From Phenylobacterium sp. (GTDB taxonomy: Bacteria; Pseudomonadota; Alphaproteobacteria; Caulobacterales; Caulobacteraceae), in NCBI RefSeq assembly GCF_030693805.1, contig NZ_JAUXZW010000068.1, positions 1 through 50,550 of the forward strand: DNA of 50,550 nt, in the 5' to 3' direction. The notes under the pieces are model-generated. The model was not told the origin of the DNA. It did no database searches and saw only the letters and a program-made list of their open reading frames with translations. Of this stretch, positions 18,128-27,816 are shown one piece after another (position 1 is the stretch's first letter; every line of letters begins with the position of its first letter). The translations under genes were made by a program, and so were the position numbers.

Positions 18128-20986
18128 ATGACCGATCTGCTGGCGGACGCCCCCGAGAGCCTTCCCGACCTCCCGCGAGACACCACCCAGGACGGGCCGA
18201 AGGTCCGGCTCTACCTGGTGGATGGCTCGGGCTACATCTTCCGCGCCTACCACGCCCTGCCGCCGCTGACGCGCAAGAGCGACGGCCTGCCGATCGGCGC
18301 GGTGGCCGGCTTCTGCAACATGCTGTGGAAGCTGTTGGTCGACATGCGCGCCCAGCCGGATGCGCCGACCCACTTGGCGGTGATCTTCGACCACTCGGAG
18401 AAGACCTTCCGCAACGACCTGTACGATCAGTACAAGGCCCATCGCCCGCCGGCGCCGGAAGATCTGGCGCCGCAGTTCCCGCTGGTGCGCGACGCGACGC
18501 GGGCGTTCGGCGTCGCCTGCCTGGAGCTGCCCGGCTACGAGGCCGACGACCTGATCGCCGCCTACGCCTGCAAGGTCCGGGATCTGGGCGGCGACGTGGT
18601 GATCGTCTCGTCCGACAAGGACCTGATGCAACTGGTCGGCCCGCAGGTGACCATGCTCGACACCATGAAGAACCTGCTGATCGGGCCCGAGCAGGTGATG
18701 GAGAAGTTCGGCGTCGCGCCGGACAAGGTGGTCGACGTCCAGGCGCTGTGCGGTGATTCCGTAGACAACGTGCCCGGCGCGCCGGGCATCGGCGTCAAGA
18801 CCGCCGCGGCCCTGATCAACGAATACGGCGACCTCGACGCCCTGCTGGCTCGCGCCCACGAGGTGAAGCAGGACAAGCGCCGCCAGACCCTGATCGACTT
18901 CGCCGACCAGATCCGCCTGTCGCGCCAACTCGTCCAGCTGGATTGCGATACGCCGCTGCCGGCCCCGATCGACGACCTGGCGGTGATCGACCCCACCCAG
19001 TCGGCGGAAGGTCTGGCGACCTTCCTCGACGCCATGGAGTTCCGCACGCTGGCGCGTCGGGTGGCCGAGGCCCGCGGCGGCCAGATCGCCCCCGCCGCCG
19101 CGCCGAAGAAGCCGGCGGAGCCCGCGCCTGCCTCGCCCATCGACGTCACCGCCTATGTCTGCGTGCGCGACGAAGCCACGCTCGACGACTGGATCGCGCG
19201 CGCCTATGCGGCCGGCGTCGTCGCCTTCGACACCGAGACCGACGCGCTGAGTTCGGCCAACGCCGGGCTCTGTGGCGTGTCGCTGGCCGTGGCTCCGGGG
19301 GAGGCCTGCTACATCCCCGTCGGCCACTGCGAGATGGAAGGCCTGGCGCTGGAGGCCGCCGCTGACCTGACGCAGATCCCGCTGGAGAGCGTGATCGCCC
19401 GGCTGAAGCCGCTGCTGGAGGACCCCGGCGTCCTGAAGGTCGCCCAGAACGCCAAATACGACCTGGCGGTGCTCTCGCGCTACGGGATCGACGTCACGCC
19501 CGTCGAGGACACCATGCTGATCTCCTACGTGCTGGAGGCGGGGCTGCACGGCCACGGCATGGACGAGTTGTCGAAGCTCTGGCTGGGCCACGAACCGATC
19601 CCGTTCAAACAGGTCGCCGGGACCGGCAAGGCGCAGAAGAGCTTCAAGTACGTGCCGTTGACCGAGGCCTCCTGCTATGCCGCCGAGGACGCCGACGTCA
19701 CCCTGCGCCTCTATCGCCACCTGCGCGGGCGGCTGTCGGCCGAAGGCCTGCTGAACGTCTACGAGACCCTGGAGCGTCCCCTGCCGGCGGTGCTGGCGCA
19801 GATGGAGTGCGCGGGCATCCGCGTCGATCCCGAGCGCCTGCGTCAGCTCTCCAACGACTTCTCCGTGCGGATGGTCGAGCTTGAAGCCCAGGCGCACGCG
19901 CTGGCCGGCCGGCCGTTCAACCTGGGCTCGCCCAAGCAGATCGGCGAGATCCTCTACGCCGAGATGGGCCTTGGCAGCGGACGCACCACGGCCAAGGGCG
20001 CGGCGTCCACGGACGCCTCGGTGCTGGAGGATCTGGCCGCCCAGGGCCACGCCCTGCCCAGGGCGCTGCTGGATTGGCGCCAGCTTTCCAAGCTCAAGGG
20101 CACCTACACCGACAACCTGATCGCGGCGATTTCACCCCGAACTGGCCGCGTCCACACCTCGTTCTCGCTGGCGTCGACCAGCACCGGGCGGCTGTCGTCA
20201 TCGGACCCGAACCTGCAGAACATCCCGATCCGCACCGAGGAAGGCCGCAAGATCCGCAAGGCGTTCATCGCCGAGCCGGGCCACGTGCTGATCAGCGCCG
20301 ACTACAGCCAGATCGAGCTGCGGCTGCTCGCCCACATCGGCGACATCGCCCAGCTCAAGCGGGCCTTCAAGGAAGGCCTGGACATCCACGCCATGACGGC
20401 CTCGGAGATGTTCGGCGTGCCGGTCGAGGGCATGCCCGCCGAGACCCGGCGGCGCGCCAAGGCGATCAACTTCGGCATCGTCTACGGCATCTCGGCGTTC
20501 GGCCTGGCCAACCAGTTGTCGATCCCGCAGGACGAGGCCGGCGCCTACATCAAGACCTACTTCGAGCGCTTCCCCGGCATCCGCGCCTACATGGACCGCG
20601 CCAAGGCCGAGGTGCGCAGCCAGGGCTTCGTCACCACCATCTTCGGGCGCAAGGTCAACATTCCGGCAGTGCGCGGCAAGTCGCCCGCCGAGCGCGCCTT
20701 CGCCGACCGTGCGGCGATCAACGCGCCGATCCAGGGCGCCGCCGCCGACGTCATCCGCCGCGCCATGGTGCGCATGCCCCACGCCCTGCGCGCCGAGGGG
20801 CTCACCGCGCGCATGCTGTTGCAGGTGCACGACGAATTGGTGTTCGAGGCCCCGGAGTCCGAGGCTGATGCTGTGATCGCGGTCGCCCGTCGGGTCATGG
20901 AGGCCGCGCCCGAGCCCGCTGTGGCGCTCACCGTCCCCCTGGTGGTCGAGGCGCGGGCCGCGGCCAACTGGGACGACGCGCACTAG
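18128..20986 (+). CDS. polA: DNA polymerase I with 5'-3' and 3'-5' exonuclease domains
   Basis: LYLVDGSGYIFRAYHALPPLTR, DTETDAL exo motif, SADYSQIELRLLAHI, INFGIVYGISAFGLA, QVHDELVFE. Confidence 0.97.
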   Translation: MTDLLADAPESLPDLPRDTTQDGPKVRLYLVDGSGYIFRAYHALPPLTRKSDGLPIGAVAGFCNMLWKLLVDMRAQPDAPTHLAVIFDHSEKTFRNDLYDQYKAHRPPAPEDLAPQFPLVRDATRAFGVACLELPGYEADDLIAAYACKVRDLGGDVVIVSSDKDLMQLVGPQVTMLDTMKNLLIGPEQVMEKFGVAPDKVVDVQALCGDSVDNVPGAPGIGVKTAAALINEYGDLDALLARAHEVKQDKRRQTLIDFADQIRLSRQLVQLDCDTPLPAPIDDLAVIDPTQSAEGLATFLDAMEFRTLARRVAEARGGQIAPAAAPKKPAEPAPASPIDVTAYVCVRDEATLDDWIARAYAAGVVAFDTETDALSSANAGLCGVSLAVAPGEACYIPVGHCEMEGLALEAAADLTQIPLESVIARLKPLLEDPGVLKVAQNAKYDLAVLSRYGIDVTPVEDTMLISYVLEAGLHGHGMDELSKLWLGHEPIPFKQVAGTGKAQKSFKYVPLTEASCYAAEDADVTLRLYRHLRGRLSAEGLLNVYETLERPLPAVLAQMECAGIRVDPERLRQLSNDFSVRMVELEAQAHALAGRPFNLGSPKQIGEILYAEMGLGSGRTTAKGAASTDASVLEDLAAQGHALPRALLDWRQLSKLKGTYTDNLIAAISPRTGRVHTSFSLASTSTGRLSSSDPNLQNIPIRTEEGRKIRKAFIAEPGHVLISADYSQIELRLLAHIGDIAQLKRAFKEGLDIHAMTASEMFGVPVEGMPAETRRRAKAINFGIVYGISAFGLANQLSIPQDEAGAYIKTYFERFPGIRAYMDRAKAEVRSQGFVTTIFGRKVNIPAVRGKSPAERAFADRAAINAPIQGAAADVIRRAMVRMPHALRAEGLTARMLLQVHDELVFEAPESEADAVIAVARRVMEAAPEPAVALTVPLVVEARAAANWDDAH

Positions 20987-21010
20987 GCGCGCGAACCGCT
21001 CAAGACGTCA

Positions 21011-21056
21011 CTCGACACAATCCGCTCATCCGGCATCGGGAATGAGCAGCGTCGAG
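21011..21056. terminator. Nested hairpin between convergent polA and phosphatase; putative bidirectional terminator
   Basis: CTCGAC ... GCTCAT-CCG-gcat-CGG-ga-ATGAGC ... GTCGAG complementary arms. Confidence 0.5.
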
Positions 21057-21061
21057 CGCGC

Positions 21062-21922
21062 TCAGGCCGCCTGGCGGCGTCCGGCCTGCAGGAAGCGAGG
21101 GCCGTCGGCGTCGAGGCGCACGGCCGTCAGTACGCCCGTCGCATAGACGCCGGTGTCGACGCAGATGCGGTGCGGGGTGATTTGCGGGGCCTCGGCCGGA
21201 GTGTGGCCATGCACGATGATCTTCTCGAACGGGCCGTTCGCCTGCAGGAAGTCGTGGCGGATCCACAGCAGGTCGTGCTCGGTCTGGCGCTCTAGCGGCG
21301 CGCCCGGCCGCACGCCGGCGTGCACGAAGGCGTAGTCGCCGACCGTGACGATCAGCTCCAGGCTCTCTAGGAACCGGCGATGGTCGTCGGGCAGGGCGGC
21401 GGCGAAGGCGTCTCGGGTGCGCATCCAGGATTCTGCGTCGCCACGGCCGACCGGCGCCGGGGCGCCGTAGGAGGCCAGGGTCGGTCCGCCGCCATGCTCG
21501 ATCCACAGCGGCCCGAAGCTCGGGTCGTCGAGGAACTGGAACAGCGCCTCCTCGTGGTTGCCCTTCAGGGCCACCACCTCGAACGCGGTGTCGGCCTGCA
21601 GCCTCAGGATCAGGTCGATGACCCCGGCGCTGGCGTCGCCACGGTCCACATAGTCGCCCAGGAAGATCAGCAGCGGCTTATGCGCCGGACGTGAACGGGC
21701 GGCGTCTGCGGCGATCTCGGCGATCAGCGGCTCCAGCACGTCGAGCCGCCCATGCACGTCGCCCACCGCATAGATCAGGCGGCCGCCGGTGGTCGGAGGC
21801 GTGCGGTTGGCGACCGGCTTGGGAAACAACTTGGAGAACAACGCGCGAGCCCGTTTGTGTGCACTGCAACATAGCCCTCGGGCGGACGCTCTACAACGCA
21901 CGCCACGACGGCTCGCAGGCAA
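21062..21922 (-). CDS. Metallophosphoesterase, serine/threonine phosphatase-like (true start probably internal, about 21838)
   Basis: AVGDVHGRLD, FLGDYVDRGD, KGNHEE, IVHGHTP motifs. Confidence 0.88.
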   Translation of the reverse strand: MPASRRGVRCRASARGLCCSAHKRARALFSKLFPKPVANRTPPTTGGRLIYAVGDVHGRLDVLEPLIAEIAADAARSRPAHKPLLIFLGDYVDRGDASAGVIDLILRLQADTAFEVVALKGNHEEALFQFLDDPSFGPLWIEHGGGPTLASYGAPAPVGRGDAESWMRTRDAFAAALPDDHRRFLESLELIVTVGDYAFVHAGVRPGAPLERQTEHDLLWIRHDFLQANGPFEKIIVHGHTPAEAPQITPHRICVDTGVYATGVLTAVRLDADGPRFLQAGRRQAA

Positions 21923-21995
21923 TACCTCGAAAGTGCTCAGAGAGTTCCCAACGCGCCGCCGACGGGCTAGTGCGGCGGTGCGAAAAAAGGCGATG

Positions 21996-22238
21996 TCAGG
22001 CCGGCTTGGCGCTGAACAGGCCCTTCATCATGCCCATGGCGTCATCGACGATTGACCCGTTCTTGTTCGCGTCGAGGCCCGACAGCAGCCCGCCGATCGG
22101 CGAGCCCTGATGCTGGGCAGGAACTGCTGGACGGTGGCGGCCGGGACGCCGGCCTTCGCCGCCCCGCGCCTCGGCGCCATGCGACCGAAGGGCCACCAAG
22201 GCGCCAAGCGAGGCCTGAGTCAAAGTGTCGCCGCCCAC
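21996..22238 (-). pseudogene. Frameshifted DUF937-like remnant
   Basis: C-terminal frame SPIGGLLSGLDANKNGSIVDDAMGMMKGLFSAKPA; upstream family-like sequence AAKAGVPAATVQQFLPSI lies in a different frame, switching near 22100-22115. Confidence 0.5.
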
Positions 22239-22329
22239 AGGCCATCGGACCGCGCCGACGCCATGGATTCAGGCGCCTTGTCGCGCCGATATCGGGGTGT
22301 GCCTGGAGAGGCCAGGCTTGCGAAAAGCC

Positions 22330-22405
22330 TGGTGGAGCCGAGCGGAGTCGAACCGCTGACCTCCTCATTGCGAACGAGGCGCTCTACCAACTGAGCTACG
22401 GCCCC
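22330..22405 (-). tRNA. tRNA-Ala (anticodon CGC), CCA encoded
   Basis: Reverse strand GGGGCCGTAGCTCAGTTGGTAGAGCGCCTCGTTCGCAATGAGGAGGTC...CGGCTCCACCA; G3:U70 wobble pair typical of tRNA-Ala. Confidence 0.96.
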
Positions 22406-22544
22406 AGGCGGCGCGGAATAAGCGTTCAGTCGCCGGTCATGTCAACCCACGCCCTGCACTAATTGGCGGCCTGCCGGTCGATCCCCATGTTGCATGGCGC
22501 CGGGGCGCACCTTAGAAACCGGCTATCTGCAAAAGGACGTCCGA

Positions 22545-22859
22545 ATGGCCGCCATCATCGGCTTCGTATTCTTCATCGTGGGCTCCCTTCTGCAGCTTCT
22601 GATCTGGGCGATCATCATCAACGCCCTGATCTCCTGGCTGGTCGCTTTCGACGTGATCAATCTGCGCAACCCGTTCGTGAATAACGTGGCGCGGTTCCTG
22701 GAAGCGGTGACGCGGCCGGTCATGCGGCCGGTGCAGCGGATCATTCCATCGCTTGGCGGAATCGACATCAGCCCGATCATCGTGATCCTGGTCCTGACCG
22801 GGATCGCACGCTACCTGCTCGCCCCGCTGCGCGACTTCCTGATAATCACCCTGGGCTAA
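22545..22859 (+). CDS. YggT family membrane protein
   Basis: NALISWLVAFDVINLRNPFVNNVARFLEAVTRPVMRPVQRIIPSLGGIDISPIIVIL. Confidence 0.9.
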   Translation: MAAIIGFVFFIVGSLLQLLIWAIIINALISWLVAFDVINLRNPFVNNVARFLEAVTRPVMRPVQRIIPSLGGIDISPIIVILVLTGIARYLLAPLRDFLIITLG

Positions 22860-22863
22860 CGCC

Positions 22864-23352
22864 CTAGGCAGTGCGGCGTTCGGGGTGGTCGCCGGAGTTT
22901 GAATCAGGTTCCTGCACCAGCAGGGCGTGGAGCGCGTCGGCGGTGACCGCCTTGCGCAACTGGTCGCGTAGTTCGGCGTGGCGCAGCAGCCGAGAAACCC
23001 GCGCCAGCGTGCGCAGATGCTCCGAGCCCGCGTCCGGATGCGCGAACAGGGCGAAGATCAGATCGACTGGCTGGTCGTCCACCGCATCGAAGTCCACCGG
23101 CTGATCCAGACGTACGAAGATGCCACGCATCCGCGACAGGCCCTCCAGACGCGCGTGCGGCACCGCGACGCCATGGCCGACGCCGGTGGATCCGGCGAGT
23201 TCGCGCTCGGCCAGGGCGTCCAGGATGACCCCGGAATCCAAGCCGAAGTTGCGCGATGCGAGGTCGGCGATCACCGCCAGCGCCTGGCGCTTGTTGGCCG
23301 CGCTGATCCGCGACGCGATCGCGCCGCGATCGAGGAAATCGCCGATCTGCAT
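22864..23352 (-). CDS. ptsN: PTS IIA-like nitrogen regulatory protein PtsN
   Basis: GSTGVGHGVAVPHARLEGL active-site His region, VDLIFALFAHPDAGSEHLRTLARVSRLL; adjacent to hpf. Confidence 0.92.
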   Translation of the reverse strand: MQIGDFLDRGAIASRISAANKRQALAVIADLASRNFGLDSGVILDALAERELAGSTGVGHGVAVPHARLEGLSRMRGIFVRLDQPVDFDAVDDQPVDLIFALFAHPDAGSEHLRTLARVSRLLRHAELRDQLRKAVTADALHALLVQEPDSNSGDHPERRTA

Positions 23353-23410
23353 GTCTCTAAAACGCCTTCAATCGAAAGGAACGTCCAAGACCGATCGGAA
23401 GCGCATCGGG

Positions 23411-24037
23411 TCAGCGCGCGGCGCCGGCCCCGTTCGATCCGCCGTTCACCGGCTTGCTGCGCTCGGGGTCGATCCAGCCGATGTTGCCATCGGTCCGTCG
23501 GTAGACAACGGAAAGTCCGCCGTGCGCGGCGTTCCTAAACACGATTGTCTGAACCCCCGTCAAGTCCAGATCCATAGCCGCCATCGAGACGGTCATGGTG
23601 CGGATCGCCTTCTCGGTCTCGGCGATCACCACCGCCTCCGGCGCTGCGCCGGAAGCCTCGATCTCGGCGTCATCCTCGTCGTCCACGCGGGATTCGATGA
23701 CGAAATAGGAGGCAGTCTCGGCCTGCTTGGCGAGCGCCTGCTGATGATGGTCCTTCATGCGGCGGCTATATCGCCGCACCCGCTTGGACATCTTATCCAG
23801 GGCGCTGTCGAACGCCGCGTGGGCGTCAGCGCCCAGGCCCTGGCTCTGCAGATGCTGGCCGGAAGCCAGCGTCACCGCGCAGTCCACCTTGAACGAATGA
23901 CCCTCTCTGCTGACGACCACGTCGGCGCCGCCGCCGCGATCGAAATACTTACCAATGTTGCTGGTGAGTTCGTCGGACACCCGCGTGCGCAGGGCGTCGC
24001 CGACATCGACATGCTTGCCGGTAACTTGTACTTGCAT
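23411..24037 (-). CDS. hpf: Ribosome hibernation promoting factor, long form
   Basis: MQVQVTGKHVDVGDALRTRV ... VVVSREGHSFKVDCAVTL; C-terminal domain FRNAAHGGLSVVYRRTDGNIGWIDP. Confidence 0.93.
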   Translation of the reverse strand: MQVQVTGKHVDVGDALRTRVSDELTSNIGKYFDRGGGADVVVSREGHSFKVDCAVTLASGQHLQSQGLGADAHAAFDSALDKMSKRVRRYSRRMKDHHQQALAKQAETASYFVIESRVDDEDDAEIEASGAAPEAVVIAETEKAIRTMTVSMAAMDLDLTGVQTIVFRNAAHGGLSVVYRRTDGNIGWIDPERSKPVNGGSNGAGAAR

Positions 24038-24069
24038 ACCGCAATGAACGCGCCGGAGCGCGGATGGTG

Positions 24070-24696
24070 TCAAGCCGCCCCGAGGATCTCCAGCAGGTGG
24101 CGCACCATGCTCACGACGATGTGCGCGGCGAGCACCAGCACCGCGGTGCTGGCGATGGTCACCAGATAGCCGATCAGCGCCAGTACGCCGTCCCGCTGCA
24201 CCAGCGCCAGCGCGAAGGCGCAGACCGCGGCGGCCGGCAGGATGTTGCCCAGCGGGATCGGCAGAATCAGCACCAGGGCGAGCGCGGTGCAGACCACGCC
24301 GATCGCCCGCTCGCCGACCGGGCCGAACAGGAATCCCAGCCTCGGGCCAGAGATCTTCTCGATTCGAGCGGTCGCGGGTGCGAGCTTGCCGGCGATCTTG
24401 CGGATGTCTCTCGCCGGGATGTTGCGCTGGCGAAGACGTTTCGGCAGCCAGGGCGCCGGCGCGCCCAGCGCCACCTGCGGCGCCAGCAGCACCAGCGGCG
24501 CGCCGAACACCGTCGAGGCGCCGGGCGGCAGCGGCAGGGTGCAGGCGAAGGCGAACACGAACAGCAGCGCCCCGAACGCGCGCGGGCCGAACCCGTCGAC
24601 CAGCGCGCCGACGCTGATCTCGTCGGCGTCGCCTCGCGCCAGGGCGTACAGCAACTTCGACAGCGGAACGGGGTCGTCGGGCGGCTCGTCGGACAT
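24070..24696 (-). CDS. ExoD family exopolysaccharide synthesis protein
   Basis: GALLFVFAFACTLPLPPGASTVFGAPLVLLAPQVALGAPAPWLPKRLR typical of ExoD. Confidence 0.85.
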   Translation of the reverse strand: MSDEPPDDPVPLSKLLYALARGDADEISVGALVDGFGPRAFGALLFVFAFACTLPLPPGASTVFGAPLVLLAPQVALGAPAPWLPKRLRQRNIPARDIRKIAGKLAPATARIEKISGPRLGFLFGPVGERAIGVVCTALALVLILPIPLGNILPAAAVCAFALALVQRDGVLALIGYLVTIASTAVLVLAAHIVVSMVRHLLEILGAA

Positions 24697-24791
24697 GCGC
24701 GTCGGGCAGGCTACGAAAGGCGGCGGATGCAGGCGCCGGTTGCGGCGTCTAGCTAATCGCCCGCGCCCGGGCGCGCCAGAGGCTGGTGTGC

Positions 24792-26300
24792 TTAAGCTGG
24801 CTCTTTGAGCCGCCGGCGCCGTTCGACCGACGAGGGGATGCGCAGCGCCTCGCGGTATTTGGCCACCGTGCGGCGGGCGATATCGACGCCGGCGCCGTGC
24901 AGGATGTCGACGATCGCGTCGTCGGAGTGGACGTCGGCGTCGTTGCGCTCGGCCTCGATCAACTGACGGATCTTGTGGCGCACGCTCTCGGCCGAGTGGG
25001 CTTCGCCGCCCTCGCTGGAGGCGATCGACGAGGTGAAGAAGAACTTGAGCTCGAACACCCCGCGCGGCGTCGCCAGGTGCTTGTTGGAGGTCACCCGGCT
25101 GACCGTGGATTCATGCATGCCGATGGCGTCGGCGACGGTCTTCAGATTCAGCGGCCGCAGGTGCTCGACGCCATAGGCGAGGAACGCGTCCTGCTGGCGG
25201 ACGATCTCGCTGGAGACCTTGAGGATGGTCTTGGCCCGCTGGTCGAGGCTCTTCACCAGCCAGTTGGCCGAGGCCAGGCAGTCCGAGACGAAGGTCTTTT
25301 CCTGGTCAGAGCGCGCCTTGCCTGAGACGTGGGCGTGATAGCGCTGGTCGACCAGCAGCTTGGGCAGGGTGTCGCCATTCAGCTCCACGTGCCACAGGCC
25401 GCCCTGGCCTTCGCGGACCGTGACGTCCGGCACCACCGGCTGCACCGGTTCGGCCCCGAAAGCAGCGCCGGGCCGCGGCGTCAGGGCGCGCAGCTCCGAC
25501 AGCATGTCGCGCAGGTCTTCCTCGTCGACCCCACAGATGCGCCGCAGGCCCGCCATGTCGCGCTTGGCCACAAGTTCGAGATTGTCGAGCAGGGCGGCCA
25601 TCGCCGGGTCGTAGCGGTCCAGTTCCTTGAGCTGCAGCATCAGGCAGTCGCGCACGTCGCGGGCGCAGACGCCGGTGGGCTCGAAGCCCTGCAACACGCC
25701 CAGCACGCGCTCCACAAGCTCCAGCGTGCACCCCAGCCGCTCGGCCGTTTCCGCGAGGTCGGCGCGCAGGTAGCCGGCCTCGTCGACCGCGTCGATCAGC
25801 ACGCTGGCGACAGCGCTCTCGGCGGGACTCAACCGCGCCACGGCGAGCTGGTCTGTAAGGTGTTCGATGAGAGTCTTGTCTCGGGTCAGTACGCCTTCGA
25901 AGCCGTCGGCGTCGCCGTCGAAGCCGCCGCCCTTGCCCACCGTCGACCAGTCGACCGCGCCGCCGGGGGGGATGTCGTCCGGGGCGTCGCCGGTGGCCCG
26001 TTCGCCCGGCGAGGCTTCGTCGCGGCGTGCGTCCAGTTCGGCATTGGCGTGGCTGTCGCTGGCCTGGTCGGTGGAGATCTCGGCCGCGGCCTGGGGCTCA
26101 GGGTCGCCCTCGGGCTCGGCGTCGCGCTCGTCGCGCTGAAGCAACGGATTGCGCTCCAGTTCGCCGTCCACATAGGCCTCGAGCTCAAGGTTCGACAGCT
26201 GCAGAAGCTTGATAGCCTGCTGCAGTTGCGGGGTGATGACGAGGCCTTGGCCCTGTCTGAGCTCGAGTCGCGCGCTGAGCGCCAAAGTCAGCCCCTTCAC
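24792..26300 (-). CDS. rpoN: RNA polymerase sigma-54 factor (GTG start at 26300 or nearby TTG)
   Basis: ALSARLELRQGQGLVITPQLQQAIKLLQLSNLEL at N-terminus; C-terminal RpoN box-like ARRTVAKYREALRIPSSVERRR. Confidence 0.95.
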   Translation of the reverse strand: MKGLTLALSARLELRQGQGLVITPQLQQAIKLLQLSNLELEAYVDGELERNPLLQRDERDAEPEGDPEPQAAAEISTDQASDSHANAELDARRDEASPGERATGDAPDDIPPGGAVDWSTVGKGGGFDGDADGFEGVLTRDKTLIEHLTDQLAVARLSPAESAVASVLIDAVDEAGYLRADLAETAERLGCTLELVERVLGVLQGFEPTGVCARDVRDCLMLQLKELDRYDPAMAALLDNLELVAKRDMAGLRRICGVDEEDLRDMLSELRALTPRPGAAFGAEPVQPVVPDVTVREGQGGLWHVELNGDTLPKLLVDQRYHAHVSGKARSDQEKTFVSDCLASANWLVKSLDQRAKTILKVSSEIVRQQDAFLAYGVEHLRPLNLKTVADAIGMHESTVSRVTSNKHLATPRGVFELKFFFTSSIASSEGGEAHSAESVRHKIRQLIEAERNDADVHSDDAIVDILHGAGVDIARRTVAKYREALRIPSSVERRRRLKEPA

Positions 26301-26456
26301 TGGCCTGTTTCTTGCTCGCCAGACTAGAAGCCCGATCCCCACCGAACCGTTAACCGGCCCGACGGCCTTCGCGCCGCCGCAGCACCGTGGCTGGGGAACC
26401 ACATGCGTGGGCGGCTGTTCATTTGGCGGACAACCTTGACCCTGAAGGAGAGCGCC

Positions 26457-27041
26457 ATGCGCCAGAGGGATCTGTGGAATCGGCCGCGCAACGAACCGCC
26501 AGCCTATCGGCGCGAACCGCCCGCGCCCGAACATCGCCCTGCGCCGCGCGACGATTATGGCCAGGCGGACTACAGTGCAGATTACGGCTACGACCCGCGC
26601 ACCCGTTCAGGATATCGCGCGACGGAACGGCTGGGCGACGGCTCGGACTTCGGGCAGGCGGACTTCAGCGCGGACTATGGCTACGATCCGGCGACCCGCA
26701 GCGGATTCCGCCGCGACGATCCGGCGGCGCGACCCGTCTACGACGGACGCCCGGACCCGCGCGACGAAGTGCGGACATGGGACGGCAGGCCCGCGCATCC
26801 TCCACGCGCACGCCGCCACGGCACGTCTGACGCGGTGATCTGGGCGGTGGTCAGTGAGCGGCTGGCGCATGAGCGCGGCCTCGACGATCGCGACATCGAG
26901 GTGCTGGTGCGCGACGGCGAGGTGATTCTCAACGGCACGGTGCGCCGCCGCGAAGACAAGCGCCGCGCCGAGGACCTGGCCGAGCTTCGCGACGTCCATC
27001 ACGTGCAGAACAATCTGCGGCTACGGCGCGGCTTCTTCTAG
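26457..27041 (+). CDS. BON domain protein with duplicated N-terminal motif
   Basis: C-terminal DAVIWAVVSERLAHERGLDDRDIEVLVRDGEVILNGTVRRREDKRRAEDLAE; two GQAD[YF]SADYGYDP[RA]TRSG[YF]R motifs. Confidence 0.82.
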   Translation: MRQRDLWNRPRNEPPAYRREPPAPEHRPAPRDDYGQADYSADYGYDPRTRSGYRATERLGDGSDFGQADFSADYGYDPATRSGFRRDDPAARPVYDGRPDPRDEVRTWDGRPAHPPRARRHGTSDAVIWAVVSERLAHERGLDDRDIEVLVRDGEVILNGTVRRREDKRRAEDLAELRDVHHVQNNLRLRRGFF

Positions 27042-27047
27042 GGGCCG

Positions 27048-27809
27048 TCAGCCGCCGTAGCGGTCGCCGAGATAGACCCGGCGCACTTCCGGGTCGTCGA
27101 CGATCTCGTCGGGGCGCCCCTCGAACAACAGCTCGCCCGCGTGGATGATCGAGGCGCGGTCGATGATGTCCAGCGTCTCACGCACGTTGTGGTCGGTGAT
27201 CAGGATGCCGATGCCGCGCCCCTTGAGGTAGGCGATCACCTCGCGGATGTCGGCGATGGCGAGCGGATCGATGCCGGCGAACGGCTCGTCCAGGAGCATG
27301 AACGACGGCTCGCTGGCCAGAGCGCGGGCGATCTCGACGCGCCGCCGCTCACCGCCCGACAGCGAGTTGGCCGGCGCGTTGCGCAGATGCTCGATGCGCA
27401 GTTCCTGCAGCAGCTCGGTGACCACGGAGCGCGCCCGCTTGTTGTCATGCTCGCGCAACTCGACCACGGCCATGACGTTCTGCTCGACGCTCATGCCGCG
27501 GAAGATCGACGTCTCCTGCGGCAGATAGCCCACCCCCATCCGCGCCCGCTGGTACATCGGCTGTCCGGTGATGTTCTCGCCGTCGAGGTAGATCGCCCCG
27601 TAGTCGGCGGGCACCAGGCCGGTGATCATGTAGAAGCAGGTCGTCTTGCCGGCCCCGTTCGGCCCAAGCAATCCCGCCACCTCGCCGCGGCCCAGGCGCA
27701 GCGACACGCCCTTGACCACCGGGCGGCCGCGGAACGACTTGCCGATGTTGTCGACGACCAGGCCTTCGCCGGCCAGGCTCGGCAGCGAGGCGAACTGCTC
27801 TTGTTTCAC
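27048..27809 (-). CDS. lptB: LPS export ABC transporter ATP-binding protein LptB (GTG start)
   Basis: GLLGPNGAGKTTCFYMITGLVPADYG, GVGYLPQETSIFRGMSVEQN, LSGGERRRVEIARAL. Confidence 0.95.
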   Translation of the reverse strand: MKQEQFASLPSLAGEGLVVDNIGKSFRGRPVVKGVSLRLGRGEVAGLLGPNGAGKTTCFYMITGLVPADYGAIYLDGENITGQPMYQRARMGVGYLPQETSIFRGMSVEQNVMAVVELREHDNKRARSVVTELLQELRIEHLRNAPANSLSGGERRRVEIARALASEPSFMLLDEPFAGIDPLAIADIREVIAYLKGRGIGILITDHNVRETLDIIDRASIIHAGELLFEGRPDEIVDDPEVRRVYLGDRYGG

Positions 27810-27816
27810 CAGAGCC

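Noticed and set aside
18119-20050. 643-aa minus-strand ORF antisense to polA
   Set aside because: Shadow ORF; polA motifs are intact on the plus strand.
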